In this document: one piece after another, positions 43,253 to 52,399 of the stretch
Layout of the letters: each line of letters starts with the position of its first letter
How positions within the stretch are numbered: position 1 is the first letter of the stretch
From: Haloactinomyces albus
GTDB taxonomy: Bacteria > Actinomycetota > Actinomycetes > Mycobacteriales > Pseudonocardiaceae
Length of the DNA stretch: 64,000 nucleotides
Reading direction: 5' to 3'
Assembly: GCF_031458135.1 (NCBI RefSeq)
Contig: NZ_JAVDXW010000001.1
Span: 4,402,001-4,466,000, forward strand
Position numbers and translations under genes: made by a program
Notes under the pieces: model-generated
The model's database searches: none
Told to the model about the DNA's origin: nothing
What the model saw: only the letters and a program-made list of their open reading frames with translations

Positions 43253-44236
43253 TTACGCAGCCCCTTGGACCTCCTGCTTACGCGCCCGAGCCCGCTCGAG
43301 TATCGCGGGCAGGATCTGGTGCACATCGCCGATGACCGCGTAGTCCGCGCGAGTCACCAGGGGAGCTTCGGGATCGGTGTTGATCGCGAGGATGGTCTTG
43401 GCTCCCATGCAGCCCACCCAGTGCTGGGTCGCGCCGCTGATGCCGCACGCGATGTAGAGGTCAGCGGCGATCTTCGTGCCCGTCAGACCGACCTGATCGC
43501 TGTGCGGTCGCCACCCGCTGTTCGTGGCCACCCGGGAACAGCCGACAGCGCCGCCGAGTAGCGTTGCCAGCTCCTCCAGGCTCTCGAAACCTTCGGCGCT
43601 GCCGACCCCGCGCCCACCGGAGACGATCACCCGTGCCGTGGACAGTGAGACGCCGGAACCACGGGTTGTGCGGTCGACGATCGTGCTGTGGGCGAGGTCG
43701 CCGACCTGCTCGGGCAGGAACGATTGCGTGGCGATCTGCTGAGGCACCGGTAGTTCGGCCGGTTCGACGGATCCGGTCGCGAGACTGACGAACTTGACCG
43801 CACCGGTCAGCTCGGCGTCTTCGAGCAGCATCCCGCCACCGCGAACCCGGGTCAGGCTCCACCGCTCGCCCGCGTGGACCGTGACACAGTTGCTGGCGAA
43901 TGCCTCCCCGGTGCGTGCGGAGGCGTGGGCCAGGACCTCGTTGCCCCAATCGCTTGCGGCCGCGACGACACCGGTGGCTCCGGCGTGCTGGATCAGTTCG
44001 CCCAGGGCAGCGCCCCAGCATTCGGGTGAGTAGTCGTCCGTGAACGTCCCCTCGAGCAGGTGCAGCGTGGACACTCCATAGGCGGACAGCGTGGCCGCGA
44101 GCTCGCTGCGCTCACCGAACGCGGCGGCGTGCACGGGCAATCCCAGATCTGCCGCGAGCCCGCGGGCAAGCGTGAGTGCCTCGCGGGAACCGCTGGTGAC
44201 GGTTCCCGATTCGTCTTCCACGAGTACGAGCAACAT
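43253..44236 (-). CDS. etfA: Electron-transfer flavoprotein, alpha subunit
   Basis: 327 aa. Pairs with EtfB to carry electrons from a dehydrogenase to the quinone pool. The C-terminal FAD domain is complete: VIVSGGRGVGSAEGFESLEE, VGCSRVATNSGWRPHSDQVG, TGTKIAADLYIACGISGATQ, HWVGCMGAKTILAINTDPEA. The last gene of the DMGDH operon, 3 bases after etfB. Confidence 0.94.
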   Translation of the reverse strand: MLLVLVEDESGTVTSGSREALTLARGLAADLGLPVHAAAFGERSELAATLSAYGVSTLHLLEGTFTDDYSPECWGAALGELIQHAGATGVVAAASDWGNEVLAHASARTGEAFASNCVTVHAGERWSLTRVRGGGMLLEDAELTGAVKFVSLATGSVEPAELPVPQQIATQSFLPEQVGDLAHSTIVDRTTRGSGVSLSTARVIVSGGRGVGSAEGFESLEELATLLGGAVGCSRVATNSGWRPHSDQVGLTGTKIAADLYIACGISGATQHWVGCMGAKTILAINTDPEAPLVTRADYAVIGDVHQILPAILERARARKQEVQGAA

Positions 44237-44239
44237 GGT

Positions 44240-45004
44240 TCACACCATTCCCTTCTCGGTAAGAAGGTCGACAACGGAGTCGGCGGCGTCGGCTCCGTAT
44301 CCGAGCACGACGGTCTCGTGCTGTTTCTCCGGGGGCTGCCGCAGTTGCACCGTGCGCAGGCCACCCGGAGCCGTTTCCGGCTGCATGGTGCGCAGGGGTG
44401 CTTTCTTCGCCCGAAGCCTGCCTTGAATGCTGGGATAGCGCGGAAGATTGAGCCCCTCTTTGACGGCGGCGATCGCGGGCAGCGGTGCCTGGTACACCTC
44501 GATCCCGTCGGCGCTTTCCCGCTGCAGGGCTACGTGTGCGCCTTCGGAGGCGAGCTCGATACCCTTGATCCCACCGACGATGGGGCGTTCGAGTGCGCAT
44601 GCGACCCGGATACCGACCTGGTAATTGCCCGCGTCCGCCGATTCGTTGCCGAACAGGATGAGATCGAAGTTCCCGTCTTCGGACTCCAGCGTTCTGATCG
44701 TTTCCGTCAGCGCTGTGGCCGTGGCCTGCGGGTCGTGCGCAGTGTGCTCGGTGAGCACGCCGGCATTGGCTCCCATGGACATCCCGTAGCGCAGCTGTTC
44801 CTCCGCCTCGGGCGGTCCCGCGGTGAGCACGGTGGCATGGCCGCCGTGCTCGGCGACGAGCCGCACGGCCTCTTCGACGGCGCACTCCTCGTGCGGCCCG
44901 ATGGTGAATCCGAGGTGGCGGGTGTCGATGTCCAGGCCGTCCTCGGTGATCTGGATTTTCGCCCCGGGTGCGGGGACACGCTTGATGCAGACGAGTACTT
45001 TCAT
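44240..45004 (-). CDS. etfB: Electron-transfer flavoprotein, beta subunit
   Basis: 254 aa. MKVLVCIKRVPAPG start, GPHEECAVEEAVRLVAEHGG, ILFGNESADAGNYQVGIRVA (GxESxD-type nucleotide loop) and LNLPRYPSIQGRLRAKKAPL, the EtfB signature before the recognition-loop region. Binds AMP and docks the partner dehydrogenase. Starts 13 bases after the DMGDH gene, so this EtfAB pair is probably dedicated to it rather than to fatty-acid oxidation. Confidence 0.94.
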   Translation of the reverse strand: MKVLVCIKRVPAPGAKIQITEDGLDIDTRHLGFTIGPHEECAVEEAVRLVAEHGGHATVLTAGPPEAEEQLRYGMSMGANAGVLTEHTAHDPQATATALTETIRTLESEDGNFDLILFGNESADAGNYQVGIRVACALERPIVGGIKGIELASEGAHVALQRESADGIEVYQAPLPAIAAVKEGLNLPRYPSIQGRLRAKKAPLRTMQPETAPGGLRTVQLRQPPEKQHETVVLGYGADAADSVVDLLTEKGMV

Positions 45005-45017
45005 GGTCGTTCTCCTG

Positions 45018-47534
45018 TCAGGACTTCATACGTTCGTCGTCGGGATCGAACAGCGGAGTGCGCCCGGCTCGTGCGACGGTGACCGGGTAGCGCTCGCCCA
45101 TGTACTCGACGAGCAGACCGGTGCCCTCCGTCGCGTACGGCGCGGGGAGGTAGCTCATGATCAGGTAGGTGCCGAGCGAGGGAGCCGATCCGGCGCTCGT
45201 GACGTACGCGCCTCTGCCCCTGCTGTCGACGATCCGGTCGCCGGTTGTGGTCAGGATCGGCGAGTGTGCCTGCGGGTACCTGCGCATCCCGGTGGAGTCG
45301 GTGTGGCTGTCCATGGTCAGCGTGCACAGCGTGGCCGCCGGGCCCTGGTCACGAGCCTCGAGGTAAGGCTGTTTGCCGATGAAATCGGGTGATTTCACCT
45401 TCGGCAGGGCAAGCCCCGCCTCCACCGGGTTGTATTCGAGTTCGAGCTCGGCTCCCATGAGCCGGTAGCTCTTCTCCAGCCGACCCGTTGTGCCGTACAC
45501 GCCGATGCCCGCGGGCACGACGCCGTGTTCGCGGCCGGCTTCGAACAGCGTGTCCCACAGCTTCAGCCCCTGGTCGAACGGGGCGTGTAGCTCCCAGCCG
45601 AGGTCACCGACGTAGGAGATCTTGAGGGCGAGGGTGGGGACTCCGTCCACATCGATGTGCTGTGCCGTGCCGAAGGGGAACGCCTGGGCCGAGACGTCGT
45701 CCTCGGTGACCGCGGACAACACGTCGCGAGCGCGCGGTCCCCAGAGTCCGATGGTGCACACCGCCGAGGTCACATCGGAGAACACGACCGACCCGTCGTC
45801 GGGAAGGTGGTCGGTGAACCACTTCTTGTCGCGCGCGCCGTCCGCACCGCCGGTGATGATGCGGAAGGAGTCGGTGGCGAGCCGGATGATCGTCAGGTCG
45901 CTGCGGAAACCGCCGTAGTAGTCCAGGACCGGCGTGTAGATGGCTTTGCCGACGTCCTTGTCCACCTGGGCCAGGGCCATGCGTTGCAGGTAGTCGACGG
46001 CTCCCGGGCCGGACACGTCGAACTGCGCGAAGGCTGTCAGGTCGATCATGGCAACGCGCTCGCGCATGGCGAGATGCTCGGCGTTGATGATCGGCGACCA
46101 CCAGCGCGCGTCCCACTCGTGTGGGCGGTCGTCGATGTAGTCGGCGTACTCGTCGAGCAGTGGCCTGTTCGACTCGTACCAGTGTGGCCGTTCCCAGCCG
46201 CCGACTTCGAAGAATTCGGCGCCCAGTTCGACTTCGCGGGAGTGGAACGGAGAGAGCCGTTGGTTGCGGTTGGACTCCCACTGCTCGTTCGGGTGCACGA
46301 TCCCGTAGATCTTGTTGAACCCTTCATCGGCACGGGCCCGCACGTGTGCCGTGGTGCGCTGGTTCGGATAGAAGCGGGCGATGTCCGCGCTGTGCAGGTC
46401 GATCTCGGTGCTGCCGTAGGTCATCCAGTCGGCGAGCAACCTGCCGACTCCGGGGCCTTCCTTGATCCAGACGGACGCCGCCGACCACAGCCCCTTCACC
46501 TCGGGTGTCTCGCCCAGTAGCGGACCGCCGTCCGGGGCCAGCGACAGCAGGCCGTTGATGGCGTGCCGGACCCCCGCGCCGGGAGTGTTCAGGATCCCGG
46601 GGAACAGCTCGAGGGCATCCTCCATCTGCGGGTCGAAGTCCTCTTGGGTGAACGGCAGCTGGGTGGGTGAGAGTGCCGACGCCTCGAAAGACGGGATGTC
46701 GTCGGGCTCGTGCAGGATCGCCCGGTGTGCGTAGGAGCCGATTTCGAGGTCGGCACCGCTTTGCCGCTCGTACATGAGCGGGTCCATATCGCGAACGATC
46801 GGGTAGCCGATCTCGGAATGGGTCTGCTCCAGCTCCGGGATGGGACCGACGTCGATCAACTGGTGCACGACAGGGGCGAGCGGAATCCGTGCCCCGGCCA
46901 TCTGCGCGATACGCGGGCTCCACACCCCGCTTGCGACGACGACCGTATCGGTGTCGATATCACCGCGGTTGGTGCGTACCTTCGAGATCCTGCCCCGCTG
47001 GGTCTCGATGTCGGTGACCTCGGTGTTGGCCGACGTGGTCAAAGCCCCGAGCGATTGAGCCTGCTCGCGCATGAGTGCCCCGCTCTGCAGCGGATCGACC
47101 ACTGCGGCCGAGGGAGTCCAGAAACCGAGTTGGATGATGCTCGGGTCGATGAACGGAACGAGTTCTGCCACTTTCTCCGGGCTGATGAGCTCGGAGTGGA
47201 TGCCCCACGCTGTCGCCGATGCCATGCGGCGCTTGAGCTCTTCGACGCGAGGTTGATCACGGGCGACTTCGACACCGCCTGATGTGGTCAGCATGCCCAG
47301 CTTCTCGTACTGGCGCATCGAGTCCAGGGTGATCGCGGTGATCTCCTTGGAATGGTCGACGGGGAAGATGAAGTTGGAGGCGTGCCCGGTCGACCCCCCC
47401 GGGTCGGGGAGGGGGCCTTTGTCCAGCAGCACGATGTTGTGCCAGCCGACTTGCGCGAGGTGATGGGCTACCGAGTTGCCCACGATTCCTGCGCCGATGA
47501 CAACGACGTCGGCTCTGTCCGGCAGCGTGTTCAT
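45018..47534 (-). CDS. Dimethylglycine/sarcosine dehydrogenase-like flavoprotein
   Basis: 838 aa from ATG 47534. N-terminal FAD (DAO-fold) domain: DVVVIGAGIVGNSVAHHLAQ, then GSTGHASNFIF, where the His matches the residue that carries FAD covalently in this family, and LWSAASVWIKEGPGVGRLLA. From about residue 430 it is GcvT-like: MIDLTAFAQFDVSGPGAVDY, LYTPVLDYYGGF-type, SYVGDLGWELHAP and PDFIGKQPYLEA, which binds tetrahydrofolate and captures the released one-carbon unit. Likely substrate: dimethylglycine or sarcosine. Electrons go to the adjacent EtfAB. Confidence 0.9.
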   Translation of the reverse strand: MNTLPDRADVVVIGAGIVGNSVAHHLAQVGWHNIVLLDKGPLPDPGGSTGHASNFIFPVDHSKEITAITLDSMRQYEKLGMLTTSGGVEVARDQPRVEELKRRMASATAWGIHSELISPEKVAELVPFIDPSIIQLGFWTPSAAVVDPLQSGALMREQAQSLGALTTSANTEVTDIETQRGRISKVRTNRGDIDTDTVVVASGVWSPRIAQMAGARIPLAPVVHQLIDVGPIPELEQTHSEIGYPIVRDMDPLMYERQSGADLEIGSYAHRAILHEPDDIPSFEASALSPTQLPFTQEDFDPQMEDALELFPGILNTPGAGVRHAINGLLSLAPDGGPLLGETPEVKGLWSAASVWIKEGPGVGRLLADWMTYGSTEIDLHSADIARFYPNQRTTAHVRARADEGFNKIYGIVHPNEQWESNRNQRLSPFHSREVELGAEFFEVGGWERPHWYESNRPLLDEYADYIDDRPHEWDARWWSPIINAEHLAMRERVAMIDLTAFAQFDVSGPGAVDYLQRMALAQVDKDVGKAIYTPVLDYYGGFRSDLTIIRLATDSFRIITGGADGARDKKWFTDHLPDDGSVVFSDVTSAVCTIGLWGPRARDVLSAVTEDDVSAQAFPFGTAQHIDVDGVPTLALKISYVGDLGWELHAPFDQGLKLWDTLFEAGREHGVVPAGIGVYGTTGRLEKSYRLMGAELELEYNPVEAGLALPKVKSPDFIGKQPYLEARDQGPAATLCTLTMDSHTDSTGMRRYPQAHSPILTTTGDRIVDSRGRGAYVTSAGSAPSLGTYLIMSYLPAPYATEGTGLLVEYMGERYPVTVARAGRTPLFDPDDERMKS

Positions 47535-47571
47535 GGGGACTCCAATCGGGTTGTTGTGGATGTCGGATGCG

Positions 47572-48285
47572 TCAGAGCACTGCCCGTATCTCCTGTTCGA
47601 ATTCGGCGACGTGGTCGCGCAGGATCTGCTGTGCCGTCGCGGAATCTCCTTCGTTGACGGCGGTGAGCAGTTCGCGATGACTGTCGATGGCATGCCCGAG
47701 TCGGTTGAGGCGATCGAGTACGAGAAACCACATCCGCAGGCTGTGCACGTAGTACTCGTCGAGCGTTGCGATGAGGTACGTGTTGTGCGTTGCCCGGTGC
47801 ACGACGCGGTGGATACGCAGATCCAGCTGGATCAGTTCCCTGCGGCCGGAGGTGACTGTGCGTGCGTCGAGTTCTTCCAGTACGTCCGCGATGACGCTGT
47901 GGTCGTAGTCGGTGGCTCGTTGCGCCGCGAGGTAACCGGCATGGGCTTCGAGCTCGATGCGGACCTCGCTGATGGCGCTGAGCGCACCGAGGTCGAGGTG
48001 GCTGGCGAACGTCCCACGGCGCGGGACGACGTGCACGAGCTGGTCATCGGCGAGCTTGCGGAGTGCTTCCCGAATGGGCGTTCGGCCGACCTTGAACTCC
48101 TCCTGCAGGGCACGCTCGTCGATCGTCGCCCCCGGCTGGATCTGCAGGGTGATCAGCCGGTCCCGGAGCAGGTAGTACGCCTTCTCGCTGAGGCTGGCCA
48201 CGTTGTTGCAGCCAGGCTCGAGCGTGACCAGATCGGGCAGTTGGTGCCTGCCCGACCGGGAACGTACGTCTGTGATCTCCATCAC
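47572..48285 (-). CDS. GntR-family regulator (FadR/FCD type)
   Basis: 237 aa. N-terminal winged helix (EKAYYLLRDRLITLQIQPGA, FKVGRTPIREALRKLADDQL, VPRRGTFAS) and all-helical FCD domain (EVRIELEAHAGYLAAQRATD, LDLRIHRVVHRATHNTYLIA, DSHRELLTAVNEGDSATAQQ) with the metal/ligand His residues. First gene of the minus-strand DMGDH unit, 37 bases upstream, so it is the probable local regulator. Confidence 0.88.
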   Translation of the reverse strand: MMEITDVRSRSGRHQLPDLVTLEPGCNNVASLSEKAYYLLRDRLITLQIQPGATIDERALQEEFKVGRTPIREALRKLADDQLVHVVPRRGTFASHLDLGALSAISEVRIELEAHAGYLAAQRATDYDHSVIADVLEELDARTVTSGRRELIQLDLRIHRVVHRATHNTYLIATLDEYYVHSLRMWFLVLDRLNRLGHAIDSHRELLTAVNEGDSATAQQILRDHVAEFEQEIRAVL

Positions 48286-48292
48286 AGGTTGA

Positions 48293-48328
48293 TGATAGAT
48301 ATATCACGCGCAATACGCAACGCGTTGC
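48293..48328. promoter_or_regulatory. Palindromes in the GntR/PPOX divergent region
   Basis: TGATAGATATATCA (48293-48306) is a nearly perfect palindrome starting 8 bases upstream of the GntR start, and GCAACGCGTTGC (48317-48328) is a perfect 12-base palindrome. FCD-type GntR proteins bind short AT-rich palindromes of the first kind. Inferred operator for the adjacent regulator. Confidence 0.55.
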
Positions 48329-48467
48329 TTTATTTGAAACTGACTCCGATTTCGGTGTCCGGGCCGCGACGGCCATGGCCGGATACTCTGCGCTGATCAC
48401 GAGCGTGCTTGTGTACCCGCACGTGAGAGTGTGCGCACTGCGGATCCCGTCTGGTAGAAGCACGGGC

Positions 48468-48893
48468 ATGCAACCGATGTCCGAAGCGCAATGGCGGGAG
48501 TTCGCCCTGCACGGCACCCGCACCGGCAAGCTCGCGGTGACCAGATCCGACGGTGCTCCGCATGTCACGCCGGTCTGGTTCACCCTGGACGAAGATCACG
48601 TCGTGTTCACCACCGAGGCCACCTCGGTGAAGGGGAGGGCGCTGCGGCGCGAGCCGCGGTTCGCCCTGTGCATCGACGACGAGTCCCCGCCGTACTCGTT
48701 CGTACTGATCCGGGCCGAGGCGCAGCTGTCGGAGGACACCGATCAGCTGCTGCGGTGGGCCACCGTGCTCGGCGGACGCTACATGGGTGCCGAGCACGCC
48801 GAGGAGTTCGGCAGGCGCAATGCGATCGCAGGCGAGTACCTGGTCCGCGGGCGGATCACCGGAGTCACCGCGCTGGCCGGGATCGCGGACTGA
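48468..48893 (+). CDS. PPOX-class (F420-type) split-barrel oxidoreductase
   Basis: 141 aa from ATG 48468; a second ATG three codons on is possible. Split-barrel flavin/F420 fold: GKLAVTRSDGAPHVTPVWFT, VVFTTEATSVKGRALRREPR and FALCIDDESPPYSFVLIRAE are the TIGR03618-like features. C-terminal AIAGEYLVRGRITGV. Probably F420H2-dependent; substrate unknown. Stand-alone gene. Confidence 0.84.
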   Translation: MQPMSEAQWREFALHGTRTGKLAVTRSDGAPHVTPVWFTLDEDHVVFTTEATSVKGRALRREPRFALCIDDESPPYSFVLIRAEAQLSEDTDQLLRWATVLGGRYMGAEHAEEFGRRNAIAGEYLVRGRITGVTALAGIAD

Positions 48894-48954
48894 TCGGTCA
48901 GTGTGGAAGGAAGAGCACGAGACGTCTGTGGCGAAACGTGGCCTGTCTCGGTGG

Positions 48955-49090
48955 TGCGCGGATCCGGCCCGACGTTGTCGAGGAATGAGTCCAGCTCGGT
49001 GTCGGGAAGTCCGGTCAGCAGCACCCGGCCCATCGAGGTGGCATAGGTGACGTCCAGACCCGGGCTCGACAGGCGGAGAGGGTTGACCAC
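48955..49090 (-). pseudogene. IclR effector-domain fragment
   Basis: The minus strand encodes RLSSPGLDVTYATSMGRVLL and TGLPDTELDSFLDNVGP, the central IclR effector-domain stretch (YATSMGRVLLAGLPxxELD in PcaR/PobR-like proteins). Neither the DNA-binding domain nor the C-terminus is nearby. It lies back-to-back with the intact IclR gene and does not match it, so it comes from a different regulator. Confidence 0.68.
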
Positions 49091-49101
49091 ACACTGTCGC
49101 C

Positions 49102-49881
49102 GTGGCTGGGTCGTCGGGAGAGTCCGTGTTGTCGCGGGTGGTTCGGATCATCGAATCCTTCGGCTCGGAGGCGCCCGCTCTGCGGGTCTCGGAGATCGCG
49201 CGGCGTGCGGATTTGCACATTGCCACCGCATCACGTCTGGTCGAGGAGCTCGTTGGGTACGGCTGGCTGCAGCGCGATGACGATCGGAGAGTTCGGATCG
49301 GTGTGCGCATGTGGGAGTTGGCTTCGCGAGCTTCTCCCACCTTGAGCCTGCGTGAGGCCGCGATGCCGTTCATGGAGGACCTGCACGCCGTCGTCGGGCA
49401 CCATGTCCAGCTCGGTGTTCGGGAAAGCGACGAGGTCCTGTTCGTCGAGCGCCTGTCGGCGCCGGGGGCGGTCATCAACCTCACGCGCATCGCAGGCAGG
49501 CTTTCGCTGCACGTTTCCTCATCGGGGATCGTGCTGCTGGCGCACGCCCCCAGCAGTGTGCAGGAGAAGGTGCTCGCGGGTCCGTTACGGGCCTACACCG
49601 CGCATACGGTTGTCGATCCCAAGCAGCTCCGAGCGTTGCTGGCGGATGTGCGCAAAAGTGGTGTGGCCGTGTGCCGCGGGTTCGTCGATCCCCGTGCCAC
49701 GGGTGTGGCGGTGCCGCTGCGGGGTCCGGACAACACGGTGGTCGCGGCGTTGTCGACGATCGTTCCCAACGACGACAACGCGCGGATGCACATCCCCGCC
49801 CTGCAGGCAGCTGCGCGTGGTGTCTCCCGCGCGATGGGTGTCCAGGACCTGTGCGGCAGGACGCAGTATTTCTCTCACTGA
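49102..49881 (+). CDS. IclR-family transcriptional regulator
   Basis: 259 aa, GTG start. N-terminal winged helix (SVLSRVVRIIESFGSEAPAL, HIATASRLVEELVGYGWLQR) and C-terminal effector domain (VQLGVRESDEVLFVERLSAP, GRLSLHVSSSGIVLLAHAP, VCRGFVDPRATGVAVPLRGP, VVAALSTIVP). IclR proteins often control aromatic catabolism. It precedes the reductase-P450 pair by 72 bases on the same strand and is the likely regulator of that O-demethylation unit. Confidence 0.88.
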   Translation: MAGSSGESVLSRVVRIIESFGSEAPALRVSEIARRADLHIATASRLVEELVGYGWLQRDDDRRVRIGVRMWELASRASPTLSLREAAMPFMEDLHAVVGHHVQLGVRESDEVLFVERLSAPGAVINLTRIAGRLSLHVSSSGIVLLAHAPSSVQEKVLAGPLRAYTAHTVVDPKQLRALLADVRKSGVAVCRGFVDPRATGVAVPLRGPDNTVVAALSTIVPNDDNARMHIPALQAAARGVSRAMGVQDLCGRTQYFSH

Positions 49882-49953
49882 ATGATAATGCCGTAGTGGC
49901 GTGGAACACGGCCGGTTCATCCTCGGTGCCCACCACGGACCCGAGGAGTCTCA

Positions 49954-50922
49954 ATGAGCATGGAATCCGTCCTTGCGGAAGAGGCGACCGCGATCGAACT
50001 GCGTGTCGCCGACAAGACCGAGGTGGCCGACGGTGTCGTGACGCTGACCCTGGAGCACCCGCACGGCAGGCGACTGCCGGACTGGACGCCCGGGGCCCAT
50101 GTGGATCTGACGTTGCCGTGCGGCCTGACCCGGCAGTACTCGCTGTGTGGCGATCGATGGGATGCCCACACCTACCGCGTCGGGGTGCTGCGCGAAGCGA
50201 ACAGCCGCGGCGGTTCGGCTTTCATCCACGATGAGATCGCCGAGGGCGCGAAGGTCGCGCTCGGCGGGCCGCGCAACAACTTCGCGCTGGCGCCGTCCCA
50301 GCGGTACGTGTTCATCGCAGGCGGTATCGGAATCACTCCGCTGTTGCCCATGATTGCTCAGGCCGAGATGGTCGACGCCGACTGGCGGTTGCTGTACGGG
50401 GGGCGCTCGCGGGCCTCGATGGCGTTTCTGGACGAACTGGCGGTCTACGGCGACAAGGTCACCGTCGTGCCGCAGGACGAGTACGGCCTGCTTGACCTGT
50501 CGGCGTGGCTGCCCGAGCCACGGCAGGACACGAAGGTGTACTGCTGCGGGCCCGGCCCACTGCTGGATGCCGTGGACCGTTGCTGCGCCGACTGGCCGGC
50601 CGGGCTGCTGCGCACGGAACGCTTCGTCGCCAAGGACCGGACCCCGGTCCGCGATGAGCCGTTCGAGGTCGAACTGCGCCGTTCGGGAGTCTCGCTCACG
50701 GTTGCCCCGGAGCAATCCGTGCTGCAGGCGATGAACATGGCCGGAGTCAATGTGCTCTCCTCCTGCCGTCAGGGACTCTGCGGAACCTGTGAAACCACCG
50801 TGCTCGCCGGCGAACCGGACCACCGGGACTCGATCCTCGACGACGACGAGCGCGCACACGGCGATTGCTTGTTCCCCTGCGTGTCCCGTTCCTGCACCGA
50901 CCGCCTCGTCCTGGACCTGTGA
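49954..50922 (+). CDS. PDR/VanB-family oxidoreductase (flavin, NAD, C-terminal 2Fe-2S)
   Basis: 322 aa. Flavin-binding GLTRQYSLCGDRWD (RxYSL), NAD-binding FIAGGIGITPLLPMI and YCCGPGPLLDAV, then a plant-type ferredoxin domain with Cys271 in SSCRQGLCGTCETTVL and CLFPCVSRSC near the end. The order FMN-NAD-2Fe-2S matches phthalate dioxygenase reductase/VanB. It delivers NADH electrons to the P450 28 bases downstream, so the pair needs no separate ferredoxin. Confidence 0.92.
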   Translation: MSMESVLAEEATAIELRVADKTEVADGVVTLTLEHPHGRRLPDWTPGAHVDLTLPCGLTRQYSLCGDRWDAHTYRVGVLREANSRGGSAFIHDEIAEGAKVALGGPRNNFALAPSQRYVFIAGGIGITPLLPMIAQAEMVDADWRLLYGGRSRASMAFLDELAVYGDKVTVVPQDEYGLLDLSAWLPEPRQDTKVYCCGPGPLLDAVDRCCADWPAGLLRTERFVAKDRTPVRDEPFEVELRRSGVSLTVAPEQSVLQAMNMAGVNVLSSCRQGLCGTCETTVLAGEPDHRDSILDDDERAHGDCLFPCVSRSCTDRLVLDL

Positions 50923-50950
50923 CTCGACCCCGTCCCTCGAAGGGAAAATC

Positions 50951-52156
50951 ATGACCTCCACGCTGTCGACACAGCAGCTTCCCGCTACCGACGTCGATCC
51001 CTTCTCCCACGAGGTGCTCGAAGACCCCTTGCCGATGCAGGCCGCGCTGCGCGATGCCGGTCCGGTGGTCCACTTGAGTCGCTACGGCATCTACGCCATG
51101 GCCCGGTACGAGGAGGTTCACGCCGCGCTGACCGACTGGCAGTCCTTCCAATCCGCAGCCGGGGTGGGATTGAGCAACTTCCGCTACGAACAGCCGTGGC
51201 GGCCACCGAGTCTGCTGCTGGAGGCCGATCCGCCGCACCACGATGCCCCGCGTGCGGTGCTGTCGAAAATCCTCGGCCCTCGCGCGCTGCGCAAGCTGCG
51301 GGAGGAGTGGTTCGCCGACGCCGGGGAACTCGTCGACCAGGTGCTGGCCGAGCACGAGTTCGACGCCGCCACGCAACTGGCCGAGGCCTTCCCGCTGCGG
51401 GTGTTTCCCGACGCGGTCGGCATTCCACGCCAGGGCCGAGAGAACCTGCTTCCCTACGGGGATTTCCTGTTCAACTCCTTCGGCCCTGTCAACGACCTCG
51501 TCCAGCAGGGCCGGCCGCAGCTGCCCGAGCTGTCGGCGTGGGTCGACGAGCAGTGCGGGCGCACGGTCTTGGACACCACCGGCTTCGGCGCCCAGATTTG
51601 GGCTGCTGCCGACCGCGGCGACATCACCCACGAGCAGGCACCGCTGGTCGTGCGATCGCTCTTGTCGGCAGGCGTGGACACCACCGTGCACGGCTTGGCC
51701 GCCGCCCTGTGTGCCGTTGCCACCCACCCGGAGCAGTGGCAGCGACTGCGTCGGGAACCCGGCTTGGCCCGCGTCGCCTTCGACGAGGCCGTGCGCTGGC
51801 AGTCACCGGTGCAAACCTTCTTCCGCACCGCCACCACCGACGTCGACATCGGCGGAACACGTATCCCCGAGGGGGAGAAGATCCTGATGTTTCTCGGCGG
51901 AGCCAACCGTGATCCGCGCAAGTGGGACACCCCCGACGTCTTCGACCTTTCCCGCGACCCCTCCGGTCACGTCGGTTTCGGCATGGGCATCCACCAGTGC
52001 GTCGGCCAGCACGTCGCCCGTCTCGAAGCCGAGGCACTCCTGACCGCGCTCGCCCAGCGTGTCGAGCACATCGAGATCGCAGGTCCGACACGGCGGCACC
52101 ACAACAACACCCTCCGCGCCTGGGAGTCACTGCCCGTGCGTGTGCACCCTGCCTGA
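50951..52156 (+). CDS. Cytochrome P450, CYP199-like
   Basis: 401 aa. Haem loop GFGMGIHQCVGQHVARLEAE (ligand Cys350), K-helix ExxR in FDEAVRWQSPVQTF, I-helix LLSAGVDTTVHG. The C-terminal RRHHNNTLRAWESLPVRVHP and the haem loop resemble CYP199 enzymes, which O-demethylate para-methoxybenzoates. With the PDR-type reductase and IclR regulator, removal of a methyl group from a methoxy-aromatic acid is the best guess; not proven from sequence. Confidence 0.87.
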   Translation: MTSTLSTQQLPATDVDPFSHEVLEDPLPMQAALRDAGPVVHLSRYGIYAMARYEEVHAALTDWQSFQSAAGVGLSNFRYEQPWRPPSLLLEADPPHHDAPRAVLSKILGPRALRKLREEWFADAGELVDQVLAEHEFDAATQLAEAFPLRVFPDAVGIPRQGRENLLPYGDFLFNSFGPVNDLVQQGRPQLPELSAWVDEQCGRTVLDTTGFGAQIWAAADRGDITHEQAPLVVRSLLSAGVDTTVHGLAAALCAVATHPEQWQRLRREPGLARVAFDEAVRWQSPVQTFFRTATTDVDIGGTRIPEGEKILMFLGGANRDPRKWDTPDVFDLSRDPSGHVGFGMGIHQCVGQHVARLEAEALLTALAQRVEHIEIAGPTRRHHNNTLRAWESLPVRVHPA

Positions 52157-52399
52157 CCACTCGCCACCGGGGAAGGCTTCGCCGCAGGAATCCGGGTAGC
52201 GCCGGAACCGGATAGCGCGAGCAACCTCGGAAGGTGCTCGCACGTCCACTGAATGTGTTTCGCCGGATCCCGGGGCAGGATCTCGGCAGCAGATCGGGCT
52301 CCGGCGGGCGAGGCAGTGCAACAGGTACACCGGTGCGCGGCCTGGCAGCGTCGCCGCGCACCGGTGAAACGGAGACAACACGATACAAAGGAGCAGGAC
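52157..52399. other. Gap before the I36 inhibitor gene
   Basis: 243 bases with no gene recognised. Short inverted segments near the start (GGAAGG and CTTCCG types) are not convincing. Expected to contain the inhibitor promoter. Confidence 0.35.
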
